DNA of 64,000 nt from an uncultured Cycloclasticus sp. (GCA_913060865.1 CAJXTU010000002.1:167354-231353); one strand, 5' to 3'; numbered from the stretch's first letter, positions 20,221 to 30,554 are shown. The notes: a model not told the origin generated them from the sequence alone. Numbers and translations are program-made.

Positions 20221-20838
20221 TTAACTCGCCCAAAGCCAAGGAAAACGCTTCTTATGCTCTTCTTCGAAAGCACTTATTTTGTCAACGTGTTTTAGCGTTA
20301 AGCCAATATCATCAAGCCCATTCAACATGTTATCTTTACGGAACGGATCTATTTCGAATTTAAAGCCATTACCCGCAGGGGTAATAACTTGCTGTTCTTC
20401 AAGGTCAACGATAAATTTAACCCCTTCATTGGCGGAAATTTCATCCATCAACATTTGTAACTGATCAGCATCTACTTTGATCGCCAAAATACCGTTTTTA
20501 AAGCAATTGTTATAAAAAATGTCTGCGTAGCTGGTCGAAATAATCGTATTAAACCCATAATCCGCAATCGCCCAAGGTGCGTGCTCACGTGATGAGCCAC
20601 AACCGAAATTATCACCTGAAACAAGCACCTTAGCGCCTTTAAAGGCTGGCTTATTTAGCTCAAATTCTGGGTTCTCCGTCACGCCATCGGCGTTATAACG
20701 CCAATCATGAAACAAGTGCACGCCAAAACCACTACGCTCTACTTTTTTCAGAAACTGTTTCGGAATAATTTGGTCGGTATCAACGTTATTACGGTTCATT
20801 AATGCCGCAATGCTTTCGTGTTTTGTGTATTTTTCCAT
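20221..20838 (-). CDS. leuD: LeuD, 3-isopropylmalate dehydratase small subunit
   Basis: The swivel-domain subunit of isopropylmalate isomerase, 205 residues. NVDTDQIIPKQFLK near the N-terminus and FGCGSSREHAPWAI in the middle are diagnostic. The frame is open further upstream into leuC, but the ATG at 20838 gives the standard N-terminus (MEKYTKHES) and lies 4 bp after the leuC stop. It is the second gene of a leuC-leuD-leuA operon. Confidence 0.95.
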   Translation of the reverse strand: MEKYTKHESIAALMNRNNVDTDQIIPKQFLKKVERSGFGVHLFHDWRYNADGVTENPEFELNKPAFKGAKVLVSGDNFGCGSSREHAPWAIADYGFNTIISTSYADIFYNNCFKNGILAIKVDADQLQMLMDEISANEGVKFIVDLEEQQVITPAGNGFKFEIDPFRKDNMLNGLDDIGLTLKHVDKISAFEEEHKKRFPWLWAS

Positions 20839-20842
20839 AGCC

Positions 20843-22243
20843 TTAACCCAATTTACTGATATCAACGAAGTGACCGGCTGCTGCTGCTGCCGCCGCCATT
20901 GCAGGTGAAACAAGGTGTGTTCGACCACCTTTACCTTGACGCCCTTCGAAGTTACGGTTTGATGTAGACGCACAACGTTGACCGTCTTTTAACTCATCGC
21001 CGTTCATCGCTAAACACATAGAACAGCCCGGATCACGCCACTCCCAACCCGCGTCTTTAAAGATTTTATCGATACCTTCTTTTTCGGCTTGAATTTTTAC
21101 GTGAACAGACCCTGGAACAGCAATCGCAGTTACACCTTTTGCAACCGTTGTACCCTTTGCCACCTCAGCGGCGTCACGGAAATCTTCAATACGGCCATTC
21201 GTACATGAACCAATAAACACGTAATCAATATTGATATCGGTCATTTTAGTTGACGCCTTAAGATCCATATACTTAAGTGCGCCTTCACACGCTAAACGCT
21301 TACCTTTGTCGGCAAAACTTTCAGGGGCTGGCACCGTGCCGCCCACGCCGACTACTTGCTCAGGCGAGGTTCCCCACGTTACCTGTGGTGAAATATCAGC
21401 TGCATTTAAAGTCAATACCGCGTCATATTCAGCACCCTCATCGGTGGCCAATGAAGCCCAATATGCCAAAGCCTGTTCCCAGTGCTCGCCTTTAGGCGCA
21501 AACTCTTTACCCTCTAGGAAATCAAACGTTTTTTGATCTGGTGCAACCATGCCTGCGCGTGCACCCGCTTCAATTGCCATATTACAAACCGTCATACGGC
21601 CTTCCATAGACAATGCTTCGATCGCTTCACCAGCGTACTCAATTACATAACCAGTACCACCCGCCGTACCCGTCACACCGATAATGGCCAACGCGATATC
21701 TTTTGCTGTGCAATGCTTAGACAGCTCACCATCCACTTGAACCAGCATCGTTTTAGATTTTTGTTGTGGTAACGTTTGCGTTGCCATTACATGCTCTACT
21801 TCTGATGTACCAATACCAAATGCTAATGCGCCAAACGCACCGTGTGTTGCCGTATGGCTATCGCCGCAAACAACCACCATGCCTGGGTGCACAAAACCGT
21901 GTTCCGGTACTACTACATGAATCACCCCATTATCTGGGCTCTTCATATCGTACAAATTAAGACCGTTTTCTTCGCAATTTTCTGCCATTGTTTCAATCTG
22001 CTTTTTAGCGATCGGGTCAGCAATAGGAAGGTCACGATTTTTAGTCGGCACACAATGATCCATCGTTGCCAAAATACTATGCGGATTGCGTACCGGTCTA
22101 TTCGCCATGCGAAGACCTTCAAACGCTTGAGGGCTTGTCACCTCGTGCATCAAATGCCTATCTACATATAACAAAGGAGCCTGACCCGGTTCTTGGTGAA
22201 CAAAGTGACTTTCCCATATTTTTTCGTACATCGTTTTTTTCAT
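20843..22243 (-). CDS. leuC: LeuC, 3-isopropylmalate dehydratase large subunit
   Basis: The aconitase-fold subunit isomerising 2- to 3-isopropylmalate. Its [4Fe-4S] ligands are visible as one Cys in [14 protein letters not shown] and two in the CSMC motif ([13 protein letters not shown]). [18 protein letters not shown] and [17 protein letters not shown] are standard. I start at the ATG at 22243 ([15 protein letters not shown], 466 residues) because GGAAAG precedes it and it aligns with the E. coli N-terminus; a longer frame opens at 22273. It heads the operon, divergent from bphD. Confidence 0.95.
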   Translation of the reverse strand: MKKTMYEKIWESHFVHQEPGQAPLLYVDRHLMHEVTSPQAFEGLRMANRPVRNPHSILATMDHCVPTKNRDLPIADPIAKKQIETMAENCEENGLNLYDMKSPDNGVIHVVVPEHGFVHPGMVVVCGDSHTATHGAFGALAFGIGTSEVEHVMATQTLPQQKSKTMLVQVDGELSKHCTAKDIALAIIGVTGTAGGTGYVIEYAGEAIEALSMEGRMTVCNMAIEAGARAGMVAPDQKTFDFLEGKEFAPKGEHWEQALAYWASLATDEGAEYDAVLTLNAADISPQVTWGTSPEQVVGVGGTVPAPESFADKGKRLACEGALKYMDLKASTKMTDINIDYVFIGSCTNGRIEDFRDAAEVAKGTTVAKGVTAIAVPGSVHVKIQAEKEGIDKIFKDAGWEWRDPGCSMCLAMNGDELKDGQRCASTSNRNFEGRQGKGGRTHLVSPAMAAAAAAAGHFVDISKLG

Positions 22244-23468
<1,225 letters not shown>

Positions 23469-23491
23469 CGTCAAAAAAAACAGATAGACAA

Positions 23492-23526
23492 TAAAAAGGC
23501 CTTAGTTAAAAACTAGGGCCTTTTTT
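23492..23526. terminator. Bidirectional terminator between bphD-like gene and tRNA-Thr
   Basis: Hairpin AAAAAGGCCTTAGTT / AACTAGGGCCTTTTTT (one G-T type mismatch) with T-runs in both directions. It ends the hydrolase transcript and, on the other strand, lies 4 bp past the tRNA. Confidence 0.85.
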
Positions 23527-23529
23527 AAT

Positions 23530-23605
23530 TGGAGCTGGTGAGAGGATTCGAACCACCGACCGGCTGATTACAAATCAGCTGCTCTACCGACTGAGCTACA
23601 CCAGC
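23530..23605 (-). tRNA. tRNA-Thr (TGT)
   Basis: A 76-nt cloverleaf on the minus strand: acceptor GCTGGTG/CACCAGC, discriminator T, encoded CCA. The anticodon stem-loop GCTGA-TTTGTAA-TCAGC gives TGT, and the T arm contains GGTTCGAATCC. Confidence 0.95.
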
Positions 23606-23617
23606 GTCAGGGCGGCT

Positions 23618-23646
23618 ATTCTAATCGAAATGAAAATTTCGAGCAA
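23618..23646 (-). promoter_or_regulatory. Probable promoter of tRNA-Thr
   Basis: On the minus strand TTGCTC, a 17-bp spacer and TAGAAT (five of six) end 12 bp before the tRNA. The -35 matches the consensus only in TTG. Confidence 0.45.
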
Positions 23647-23649
23647 TGC

Positions 23650-24318
23650 TTAACAACTAATTTTACGAAGACTATGTTTTTGATCCGTTTCAAGGTTGTC
23701 TAAATAGTGCTGAATGACCGCCTCACCACCGTTTATTTCCACCTTAACGCCATAGCGAGATTTTTCCCTTTTGATAATCTCCGCCTCAAATTGTTTCTCC
23801 GCCAATTCTCTCAATCTATTATCAGCTCTATCCGGCTTGATAAATAAACCTAAAGAAATCACCCCTTTATAATCCCCCTTAGGCACTAACCATAAATCAG
23901 TCACGCCTTTGGCTTTTAACTGCTCTAAATTTTGTAGTGACTGACCCCAGTCTCCATTGAAGGGGTAAACAACCCAAAACTCATTGGACACTATAAAAGG
24001 AACAACCTGCATAAGCCCATTAAGGCCACTCAATGTATTTAACAACTCATTCGCGTCATCTTCTGTTGCAAAATCACCCACTCTATAACATTCAATGACC
24101 ACTGTTAGTGTACTTTTTTCGGGCTTACTTTCCATAAGTGGCTCCCTAGTAACCCGCTTAGACAGCTCATCTTTTGAAATCAGTTCTAGTTTTTCTAGCT
24201 GACTTTCTTGATACAACGGCACGTTGTCATCCAAAGTGAGGGTTTTTTCGGTCGCCGTTTGCCCCCAAAAAAAGTACACAATATTCAAAAAAGCCAATAA
24301 GAAGAATAGCTGTTTCAT
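23650..24318 (-). CDS. SPOR-domain-like membrane-anchored protein
   Basis: A 222-residue protein with an N-terminal hydrophobic segment (residues 3-19) that is an anchor or signal. The middle (about 70-150) is a compact alpha/beta region with CYRVGDFATEDDANELL; the following GVISLGLFIKPDRADNRLREL has the spacing of a SPOR repeat, the fold that binds denuded septal peptidoglycan. The gene overlaps coaX by 4 bp in a birA-coaX-SPOR operon. The SPOR call is by pattern and moderately sure. Confidence 0.6.
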   Translation of the reverse strand: MKQLFFLLAFLNIVYFFWGQTATEKTLTLDDNVPLYQESQLEKLELISKDELSKRVTREPLMESKPEKSTLTVVIECYRVGDFATEDDANELLNTLSGLNGLMQVVPFIVSNEFWVVYPFNGDWGQSLQNLEQLKAKGVTDLWLVPKGDYKGVISLGLFIKPDRADNRLRELAEKQFEAEIIKREKSRYGVKVEINGGEAVIQHYLDNLETDQKHSLRKISC

Positions 24319-25052
24319 TTGTAGTCTTTAGACAATATTTTTAGGCCTTGTAATACCAAGTCTTTTTCCAAATATACATCCGTTGATAAGCCTTTCGCCA
24401 AAACCTTCGCGTGGCCACCCGTTAAGATAACCGTCGCCTTTTTATTATGCTCCCGCTCTATTTCAGCCACCTTTTCTCGCACAAACACTTGCAACATTTG
24501 CTCTATACCAAAAACAACCGCCTCACTCGTGTTCCTGCCTAACAACTTATTGTTTAAGGTATCAGTTATATGAATTTTTTGAGTATTATTAAGCAAACTA
24601 TGCTGCATTAACGTTGCGCCCGGAACGATGACCCCCCCCAAATGCTCACCGTTTTCTAGTATGAAATCCATGGTCAGCGCCGTACCGCTATCCACAACGC
24701 ACAACATTCCCGCGTAGACAGACCGAGCTGCGATCATTGCTAACCAGCGATCCACGCCCAACTGGCCCGCCTCTTTATAAGCATTAATAACGCCACCGGC
24801 CTCACGTGTACTTTCTACAAATACAGGTATAGGCTGGCCATTCTCCTTAGCCCAAGCGGTGAGCTGCTGGCAAAAATCGTTAGATGCAACACTTGAAACA
24901 TAAATAGAACACAAGGACAGTTTTGCAAGTTCGGCCAAGCCCTCAGACAAAGCCACATCGTTACTAAAAACAGCTTCATCCACCAACATCGAATGCTTAA
25001 CCAACTGCCACTTAAGCGCTGTATTGCCCCTATCTATATATAACTTAAGCAT
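24315..25052 (-). CDS. coaX: CoaX, type III pantothenate kinase
   Basis: This 245-residue ASKHA-fold kinase phosphorylates pantothenate, the first step of coenzyme A synthesis. The phosphate-binding motif YIDRGNTALKW is at residues 5-15 (normally D-x-GNT), GVDRWLAMIAA and VVDSGTALTMD follow, and ILTGGHAK lies near the C-terminus. It follows birA directly, a common arrangement in bacteria that use CoaX in place of CoaA. Confidence 0.95.
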   Translation of the reverse strand: MLKLYIDRGNTALKWQLVKHSMLVDEAVFSNDVALSEGLAELAKLSLCSIYVSSVASNDFCQQLTAWAKENGQPIPVFVESTREAGGVINAYKEAGQLGVDRWLAMIAARSVYAGMLCVVDSGTALTMDFILENGEHLGGVIVPGATLMQHSLLNNTQKIHITDTLNNKLLGRNTSEAVVFGIEQMLQVFVREKVAEIEREHNKKATVILTGGHAKVLAKGLSTDVYLEKDLVLQGLKILSKDYK

Positions 25053-26048
25053 TTAAGTGTCTCGCAACCTCAAACTAACCTCACCAGACATAATATTCTT
25101 TACAGAACCATTAGCCTTTAATAAAAGTAGCTCCCCTGTATTTGAAATACCATTCGCAACCCCTTCTTCAAACTGCCCTCCGGATATAATGCGGACCGGC
25201 TGACCTCTGTAACAGTCATAGTCATTCCAAGGGCCTACATGGGGTAATAAACCACCTTCTTCGTAGCCATGAAGCACAGATAAAACATGCTCAAGCAAGC
25301 AAGCCGCCAGTTTGTTTCGCCCAATTGTTCCACCGCAGGCCTTATGCACGTCAGTCCATGGTTGATCAATCTCATTAGACGCCGCTGAGTTCATTTGATA
25401 ATTAAGCCCGATACCAACAACGGCTGTATACCCCCCCTGACTTTCTCCTTGTATGTCGACCAGAATACCACCAAGCTTTTTTCCTTCCCACAAAACATCA
25501 TTCGGCCATTTCAAGCCATGGCCACTCATGCCTAGTTCTTTAAGCGCATGACAGACAGCAACCCCACACGCCAAACTTAAGCCTGACAAGGTTGATACTC
25601 CACCCTTAAAATTCCACAAAAAAGAAACGTAAAGGTTCTGCCCATACGGAGAAACCCAGGTTTTACCTAAACGGCCTCGACCCATAGTTTGCATTTCCGC
25701 CATACAAATTGCCCCATTAGGTAGTGGTTTTAGACTATGTTGCTGAGCAATGTGCAGATTCGTTGATGGACAAATATCCAGTAAATCTAGATGCTGCAGT
25801 AAGTGCTGCCGTTCTGCAGATACGCTTGAAATAATTTGTTGTTTGTCGAGCAGCTCAATAGGCCGTTTTAGACGAGTACCTTTCCCTTTAACGGCATGAA
25901 ACTCAAAACCAGCCGCTTCAAGTTTTTTGAGATAATTCCAAATAGAGGCACGACTAACATTCAACTCATTAGCCAACTCTTGCCCAGAAAAAAAATGACC
26001 CTTGGCCATTCGTTTTAAGATCGCTTTATGTATAGCCGTTAGCTCCAT
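25053..26048 (-). CDS. birA: BirA, biotin-protein ligase and biotin operon repressor
   Basis: A 331-residue bifunctional protein. Residues 1-65 form a winged helix-turn-helix (GQELANELNVSRASIWNYL), which makes it a repressor as well as a ligase. The ligase core has the biotinyl-AMP loop GRGRLGKTWVSPYGQNLY, LKWPNDVLWEGKKLGG, and a C-terminal SH3-like domain. It biotinylates the acetyl-CoA carboxylase carrier protein. It is the first gene of the birA-coaX-SPOR operon. Confidence 0.96.
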   Translation of the reverse strand: MELTAIHKAILKRMAKGHFFSGQELANELNVSRASIWNYLKKLEAAGFEFHAVKGKGTRLKRPIELLDKQQIISSVSAERQHLLQHLDLLDICPSTNLHIAQQHSLKPLPNGAICMAEMQTMGRGRLGKTWVSPYGQNLYVSFLWNFKGGVSTLSGLSLACGVAVCHALKELGMSGHGLKWPNDVLWEGKKLGGILVDIQGESQGGYTAVVGIGLNYQMNSAASNEIDQPWTDVHKACGGTIGRNKLAACLLEHVLSVLHGYEEGGLLPHVGPWNDYDCYRGQPVRIISGGQFEEGVANGISNTGELLLLKANGSVKNIMSGEVSLRLRDT

Positions 26049-26109
26049 TAAAAAAGCATAACAACTTCATGTAGGCTGAAAAAGAAAGACATTGAAAAGA
26101 TAATGGGTG

Positions 26110-26676
26110 CTAGTCGTTTTGTTCACGAATATCATTCATTTGCTTTTTAACCACATGACGAATAAGCAAATCTCGATCATCGTCGCTCAGTTGAGTAAAC
26201 TCAACCGCCATGGTGAATTTTTCATCGCTGGGTCGACAAGAAACGACCTTTGCTAAGCTTTTTATACTCGCTAATGATGGCCTTAAAATGAATTTCACTT
26301 CCACACAACCACCCACGTTCAATTCGCTATCTGTTGTGAATGAAACACCAGAACCGCTAAGGTTAACGGGCTGAGTTGTTTTTACAAATAAATCCTCACT
26401 ACCCATCATTATATGGTGGGCTAATAAATTAATTTTAGCTTCTATAAAGGAAAAGTAGCGCGCTACTTCCGGTGATTCCTTTTCCACATGGCGAAAATGT
26501 ATACGCGAGACCTCATTCATTTTTTCCAACTCATTGGCTAAGGAAGCAGGCGTATCCTCTGCAGTTATTGACTCATCAACATTCAATTCATCACTGTGAA
26601 TTACACGATAGCTTAATGCTAATTCATCATCTATTCTAAAAAAACGCCTGCGTTCTTGTCCTATTTCTTCGCTCAT
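26110..26676 (-). CDS. PilZ-domain protein linked to the flagellar stator
   Basis: A 188-residue soluble protein with both cyclic-di-GMP-binding elements of PilZ: the arginine motif at residues 9-14 (RRRFFR) and NLSGSG at 105-110 (the D/N-x-S-x-x-G motif). In ordinary PilZ domains these are about 25-35 residues apart; here about 90 residues, largely predicted helix, lie between them. Its start overlaps the pomB stop by one base, so it is the third gene of the pomA-pomB operon. A role as a cyclic-di-GMP-dependent brake or modulator of the stator is inferred from this position. Confidence 0.8.
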   Translation of the reverse strand: MSEEIGQERRRFFRIDDELALSYRVIHSDELNVDESITAEDTPASLANELEKMNEVSRIHFRHVEKESPEVARYFSFIEAKINLLAHHIMMGSEDLFVKTTQPVNLSGSGVSFTTDSELNVGGCVEVKFILRPSLASIKSLAKVVSCRPSDEKFTMAVEFTQLSDDDRDLLIRHVVKKQMNDIREQND

Positions 26677-27602
26677 TATTGTTTCACCACATCTAAAATT
26701 GGGTTACTTAAATCTTGCGGCATTTCGCCCTGAATTAAAATAATTTCCACACGCCTATTCTGCGCTCTATTTTCTGGCGTCTCGTTATCCACCAATGGAA
26801 CCGTATCAGCATGACCCTCGATAACCAATCTTTTTTCATCAACAGTCCCATCATTCAACAAGGTTTCTGCAACTGTCACAGCACGGGCCGCTGAGAGTTC
26901 CCAATTAGACCGATAGAGCCCTGCCTTAATTGGAATATTATCTGTATGCCCTGCCACAGTGACTGTTCCGTTACTCCCATTCACAACGGCTGTAATTTTA
27001 TCCATAATAGGTAAAAACTCAGGGTTAAATTCCGCACTACCTGAGGAAAATGAGCCATTCTCATGAATCCTAATTATCACTCGATCAAGATCTGTCTCGA
27101 CACTCACCATGTTTTGGTCAATTTCCTCAACCATAAACTCTTTTATCTCTTCCGCTAATTCCTTCGCATCACTAATTTTTTGCTCGGTCGCTTCAACATA
27201 CTCGGTCACAATTTGCGCTTTCGCCTCTACCTCTTCTTGCTTTTTAGCGTCCTCTTCTTTTGTCTGTTCTGAGTCGGACTCCGAGTCTTTCCCTAAAAAC
27301 TCTCTTTCCGAGTCGGTTGTCTGCTGTCGCACCTCCTCCAAGATTGTCGGGTCACCCGCCGCAGGACTAAAGTGTTGCGCAACGACACTGGTGCCTTTAA
27401 CAATTTCATAAGCGATTACTTGCCTTTGTACCCCAAACGCATCATTTAGTGAATCCGCCATTTTCTTAAATCGATTCGCGTCCATAGTTGCCATAGACAA
27501 TAGCAAAACAAAAAAGCACATCAATAAAGACATTAAATCTGCAAACGTACCCATCCATGCAGGAAGACCTTCTTCACACTTTGGGCAATTATCATCACTC
27601 AT
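26676..27602 (-). CDS. pomB: PomB/MotB stator protein
   Basis: The 308-residue flagellar stator B subunit anchors the motor to peptidoglycan and carries the ion channel aspartate. The single membrane helix at about 17-40 includes PAWMGTFADLMSLLMCFF, whose Asp is the essential ion-binding residue. An unusually acidic, coiled-coil-like stretch spans about 95-160, then an OmpA-type peptidoglycan-binding domain (VAGHTDNIPI, NWELSAARA, NRRVEIIL). The PAWM-x-TFAD context resembles sodium-type PomB of Vibrio more than proton-type MotB, so Na+ coupling is inferred. Confidence 0.9.
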   Translation of the reverse strand: MSDDNCPKCEEGLPAWMGTFADLMSLLMCFFVLLLSMATMDANRFKKMADSLNDAFGVQRQVIAYEIVKGTSVVAQHFSPAAGDPTILEEVRQQTTDSEREFLGKDSESDSEQTKEEDAKKQEEVEAKAQIVTEYVEATEQKISDAKELAEEIKEFMVEEIDQNMVSVETDLDRVIIRIHENGSFSSGSAEFNPEFLPIMDKITAVVNGSNGTVTVAGHTDNIPIKAGLYRSNWELSAARAVTVAETLLNDGTVDEKRLVIEGHADTVPLVDNETPENRAQNRRVEIILIQGEMPQDLSNPILDVVKQ

Positions 27603-27623
27603 ATTAAGCCACTGGTTGAACCA

Positions 27624-28400
27624 TTATCCTTCAGCCTCTTCTGGCTCACCGACAGATGAACGCTTACTTTCAGGCAAATATGTTTTAAGCAATGTTTCTA
27701 AAACCCGTGGATTCATCCCTTCTTGAATACTTTGAATTGTTTCTAAAATAAGCGCTTTATTGAGTCGCTCATTATGACTAATACTTGCCAGCTTGGCCGA
27801 CATGGGCAACGCAAAAGCATTCGCGATAACTGCCCCGTACAAGGTGGTTAATAAGGCCACGGCCATCGCAGGCCCAATTGCCGCAGGGTCAGACATGTTT
27901 GCCAACATTTGTACCAAACCCACAAGCGTCCCAATCATCCCCATCGCTGGTGCCATACCACCTACCGACTTCCACATATTTTGACCCACTTCATGGCGAC
28001 CTATGGCTAAATCCATGTCTCGACCTAATAATTTTTGCACCATCGCTGCGTCATGACCATCCACACAAAGGCTCAGGCCGCGCTTAAGAAATTCATTATC
28101 AACTTCTTGATCCTCTAACGCTAACAGCCCATTTTTACGCGCCACATCAGACAGTTCCACCGCTTTTGCGATGAGATCTATAGGATTATCATTTTTATTC
28201 ATGAATGCTTTGATGGCGACTTTAAACGAGCTCAAAAATTCCGAGATCGATAACTGCATCAGTGTCACCATAAACGTCCCTACCACAACAATCAAAACAG
28301 ACGGTACATCAACAAACATCATCACATCACCGCCTGTTGCGATAGCAGCAATAATGATACCTAAACCACCCACAAAACCTATTAAAGTCGCTAAATCCAA
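27624..28400 (-). CDS. pomA: PomA/MotA stator protein
   Basis: The 258-residue A subunit of the stator has four membrane helices with a large cytoplasmic loop that contacts the rotor. It starts MDLATLIGFVGGLGI, nearly the start of Vibrio PomA, and ends with GMIGTLVGLVQMLANM and GPAMAVALLTTLYGAVIANAFALP, the MotA/TolQ-type helices. The start codon is TTG, eight bases after AAGGA, and no ATG lies near it; the match to PomA from residue 1 supports this start. Confidence 0.92.
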   Translation of the reverse strand: MDLATLIGFVGGLGIIIAAIATGGDVMMFVDVPSVLIVVVGTFMVTLMQLSISEFLSSFKVAIKAFMNKNDNPIDLIAKAVELSDVARKNGLLALEDQEVDNEFLKRGLSLCVDGHDAAMVQKLLGRDMDLAIGRHEVGQNMWKSVGGMAPAMGMIGTLVGLVQMLANMSDPAAIGPAMAVALLTTLYGAVIANAFALPMSAKLASISHNERLNKALILETIQSIQEGMNPRVLETLLKTYLPESKRSSVGEPEEAEG

Positions 28401-28439
28401 AGTATTTCCTTAATTTTAAAGTCTAGTTATCGCTATAAA

Positions 28440-28467
28440 TAATCGGCAAGACAACACTAAAACTTTA
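28440..28467 (-). promoter_or_regulatory. FliA (sigma-28)-like promoter of pomA-pomB-pilZ
   Basis: On the minus strand TAAAGTTT (28467-28460) and GCCGATTA (28447-28440) match the flagellar sigma consensus TAAAGTTT/GCCGATAA in 15 of 16 positions. The spacer is 12 bp, one more than the usual 11. Control of the stator operon by FliA is expected. Confidence 0.6.
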
Positions 28468-28610
28468 GCAGATAAACAATTTTTGTGGAGGGGTATTCTT
28501 AAAAAAATGGCGTTATTAATCCAAAACGACTCGATAATTCAAGCATTAAGCTAATGACCGTTAAATATACTGGTGCTAATCACCCTAAAGCGCCCAAAGC
28601 AGAAAAGACG

Positions 28611-29861
28611 TTAACTAAAAATCCCTTTAAGTAAAAAGAAGAAAACAATTGCCAAGCCGGCACCAATCGGCAAAGTAATAACCCAAGACATGAAGATGCT
28701 GCGAATCACACCCAGATTTAAGGCAGAGATGCCTCTAGCCATGCCAACCCCTAATACAGCTCCCACCAATGTGTGTGTGGTTGAAATCGGCATACCAATA
28801 CCTGACGCTATGACAACAGTAGTGGCAGCAGAGACCTCACAACAAAAACCACGACTGGGTGTTAGCTCTGTAATTTTTGTCCCAACGGTCTCAATCACTT
28901 TTCGTCCATACATGGCCAAGCCCAAAACAATACCGATACCACCTACAAATAATATCCAAATTGGAAGTGCTGATTTTTGAGACAGTTCACCACTATCAAC
29001 AATACTCGCTACCGCCGCCAAAGGACCAATTGCATTAGCCACATCGTTTGAGCCATGCGCAAAAGCCATCGCACAAGCCGTTAACAACATCAGCACGCTA
29101 AATATTTTTTCGACATTAGTGTAATGAAAATCGATATTATCAGACGCTTCAAACTTTAATCGGCTGATTAAATACTTGCCTAACAACATCACAATAATAC
29201 CTACCGCAGTAGCAATATATATCGCATCCATCCCTTTAATTTCTAGACCAATGTGTTTCAACCCTTTAACAATGGTCACCATCGCTATGATAAAACCAAC
29301 GAAGAAGATATAAAACGGTACGCATTTTTTCGCATTATCTAACGGCGCATCGGTTTCTAATATTAGCTTCTGCACACTCCTAAAAATTAAAAAAGAGAAA
29401 ATAGCCGCTAATAAAGGCGACGTCACCCAACTCATCACGATCGTTCCAACTTTACCCCATTGAACCGCGTCAAACCCTATCCCAACAATAGCAAAACCAA
29501 CAATTGAGCCAACAATTGAGTGCGTTGTCGATACAGGCCAACCTCTATTCGATGCAATCAATAGCCAAGTTCCCGCCGCTAATAAGGCCGCTAACATGCC
29601 CAGCACCAGTATGTCAGGCGTAGCACCCAAATCAGAAACGTCAACAATTCCTTTTCGAATGGTTGATGTGACTTGCCCACCCGCCAATACCGCACCGGCA
29701 AATTCAAACACTGCTGCGATAAGGATCGCTTGTTTAATTGTAATCGCCTTAGAACCAACAGACGTTGCCATCGCATTGGCTACATCGTTCGCACCAATAC
29801 CCCAAGCCATAAATAAACCAAAAACGACAGCTAATACTAAATAAGTTGTTCCGTAATCCAC
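28611..29861 (-). CDS. pit: Pit-family low-affinity phosphate transporter
   Basis: A 416-residue membrane protein that takes up phosphate, usually as a metal-phosphate complex with protons. It has the two duplicated PiT signatures: GANDVANAMATSVGSKA near the N-terminus and AHGSNDVANAIGPLAAV near residue 265, and the ending GMPISTTHTLVGAVLG mirrors VSTTHSIVGSIVG. Translation starts at GTG behind GGGGAG. It follows its PhoU-like partner by 12 bp. Unlike the genes downstream in this island no Pho box precedes the pair. Confidence 0.93.
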   Translation of the reverse strand: MDYGTTYLVLAVVFGLFMAWGIGANDVANAMATSVGSKAITIKQAILIAAVFEFAGAVLAGGQVTSTIRKGIVDVSDLGATPDILVLGMLAALLAAGTWLLIASNRGWPVSTTHSIVGSIVGFAIVGIGFDAVQWGKVGTIVMSWVTSPLLAAIFSFLIFRSVQKLILETDAPLDNAKKCVPFYIFFVGFIIAMVTIVKGLKHIGLEIKGMDAIYIATAVGIIVMLLGKYLISRLKFEASDNIDFHYTNVEKIFSVLMLLTACAMAFAHGSNDVANAIGPLAAVASIVDSGELSQKSALPIWILFVGGIGIVLGLAMYGRKVIETVGTKITELTPSRGFCCEVSAATTVVIASGIGMPISTTHTLVGAVLGVGMARGISALNLGVIRSIFMSWVITLPIGAGLAIVFFFLLKGIFS

Positions 29862-29873
29862 TGCAAACTCCCC

Positions 29874-30554
29874 TTATTTAGATAGCATGATTTGGAAACG
29901 ACGACCCACACGTTCGGCATCGTCCGCAATATCCGCAATCGATTCAATGATGCGATACATAAACATCACATCAACTGCGTATAAGTCTTTTTCCACCTCA
30001 AATAACGCTGTGCGTAACTCCACTTGAATACGGTCTGTTTCTGACTCCAACTCATCGAGCTCTATCAACATGCTTTCCACCACACGAACAGCATGCCCTC
30101 TAAAGCCCGTCTCGACTAGCTCATCCAGTTCGTTAACCACTTTAAGCGCTTGATGGCAGGTTTTAACCGTCGCTTTAACCAATTCAATCACTTGAACGCT
30201 CGCGTGTTCAGGAAATTGAAGCTGACGACCAACAACAATGCCAGCAATATCGCGCGCACGGTTTGCTAGCAAATCTTGAACACGCAACGAATCCAGCAAG
30301 TCTTGCCGATCAATCGGCATAAAAAGCCCACTCGGCAAATGCTCTCGTAATAAATGTTTTTGGTCGTCTGCTTTTTGTTCTAACGCGGCTATTTGGTGAT
30401 ACACCTCTTTTACCGCATCGGTATCGCCTTTAGCCATATACTCAAACAAATCAACTAGTTTTGATACACATTGGTCGACCAGCTTCATATGCGACTGAAG
30501 CGGAGCCACTGGGGATGGGCCAAAGATGCCTGATAAGTAATTTTTTGATGCCAT
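29874..30554 (-). CDS. PhoU-like Pit accessory protein (TIGR00153/DUF47)
   Basis: A 226-residue all-helical protein of the DUF47 family, distantly related to PhoU and nearly always encoded next to a Pit transporter, where it is thought to control phosphate uptake. SGIFGPSPVAPLQSHMKLV at the N-terminus, HLPSGLFMPIDRQDLLDSL and the C-terminal SIADIADDAERVGRRF are typical. The frame opens at a TTG (30587), but the ATG at 30554 with AAGG upstream gives the family N-terminus. Confidence 0.9.
   Translation of the reverse strand: MASKNYLSGIFGPSPVAPLQSHMKLVDQCVSKLVDLFEYMAKGDTDAVKEVYHQIAALEQKADDQKHLLREHLPSGLFMPIDRQDLLDSLRVQDLLANRARDIAGIVVGRQLQFPEHASVQVIELVKATVKTCHQALKVVNELDELVETGFRGHAVRVVESMLIELDELESETDRIQVELRTALFEVEKDLYAVDVMFMYRIIESIADIADDAERVGRRFQIMLSK

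Noticed and set aside
21231..22171. Chain of plus-strand open frames opposite leuC
   Set aside because: They are antisense shadows of a well-conserved gene; leuC has its full iron-sulfur motifs and codon pattern on the minus strand.
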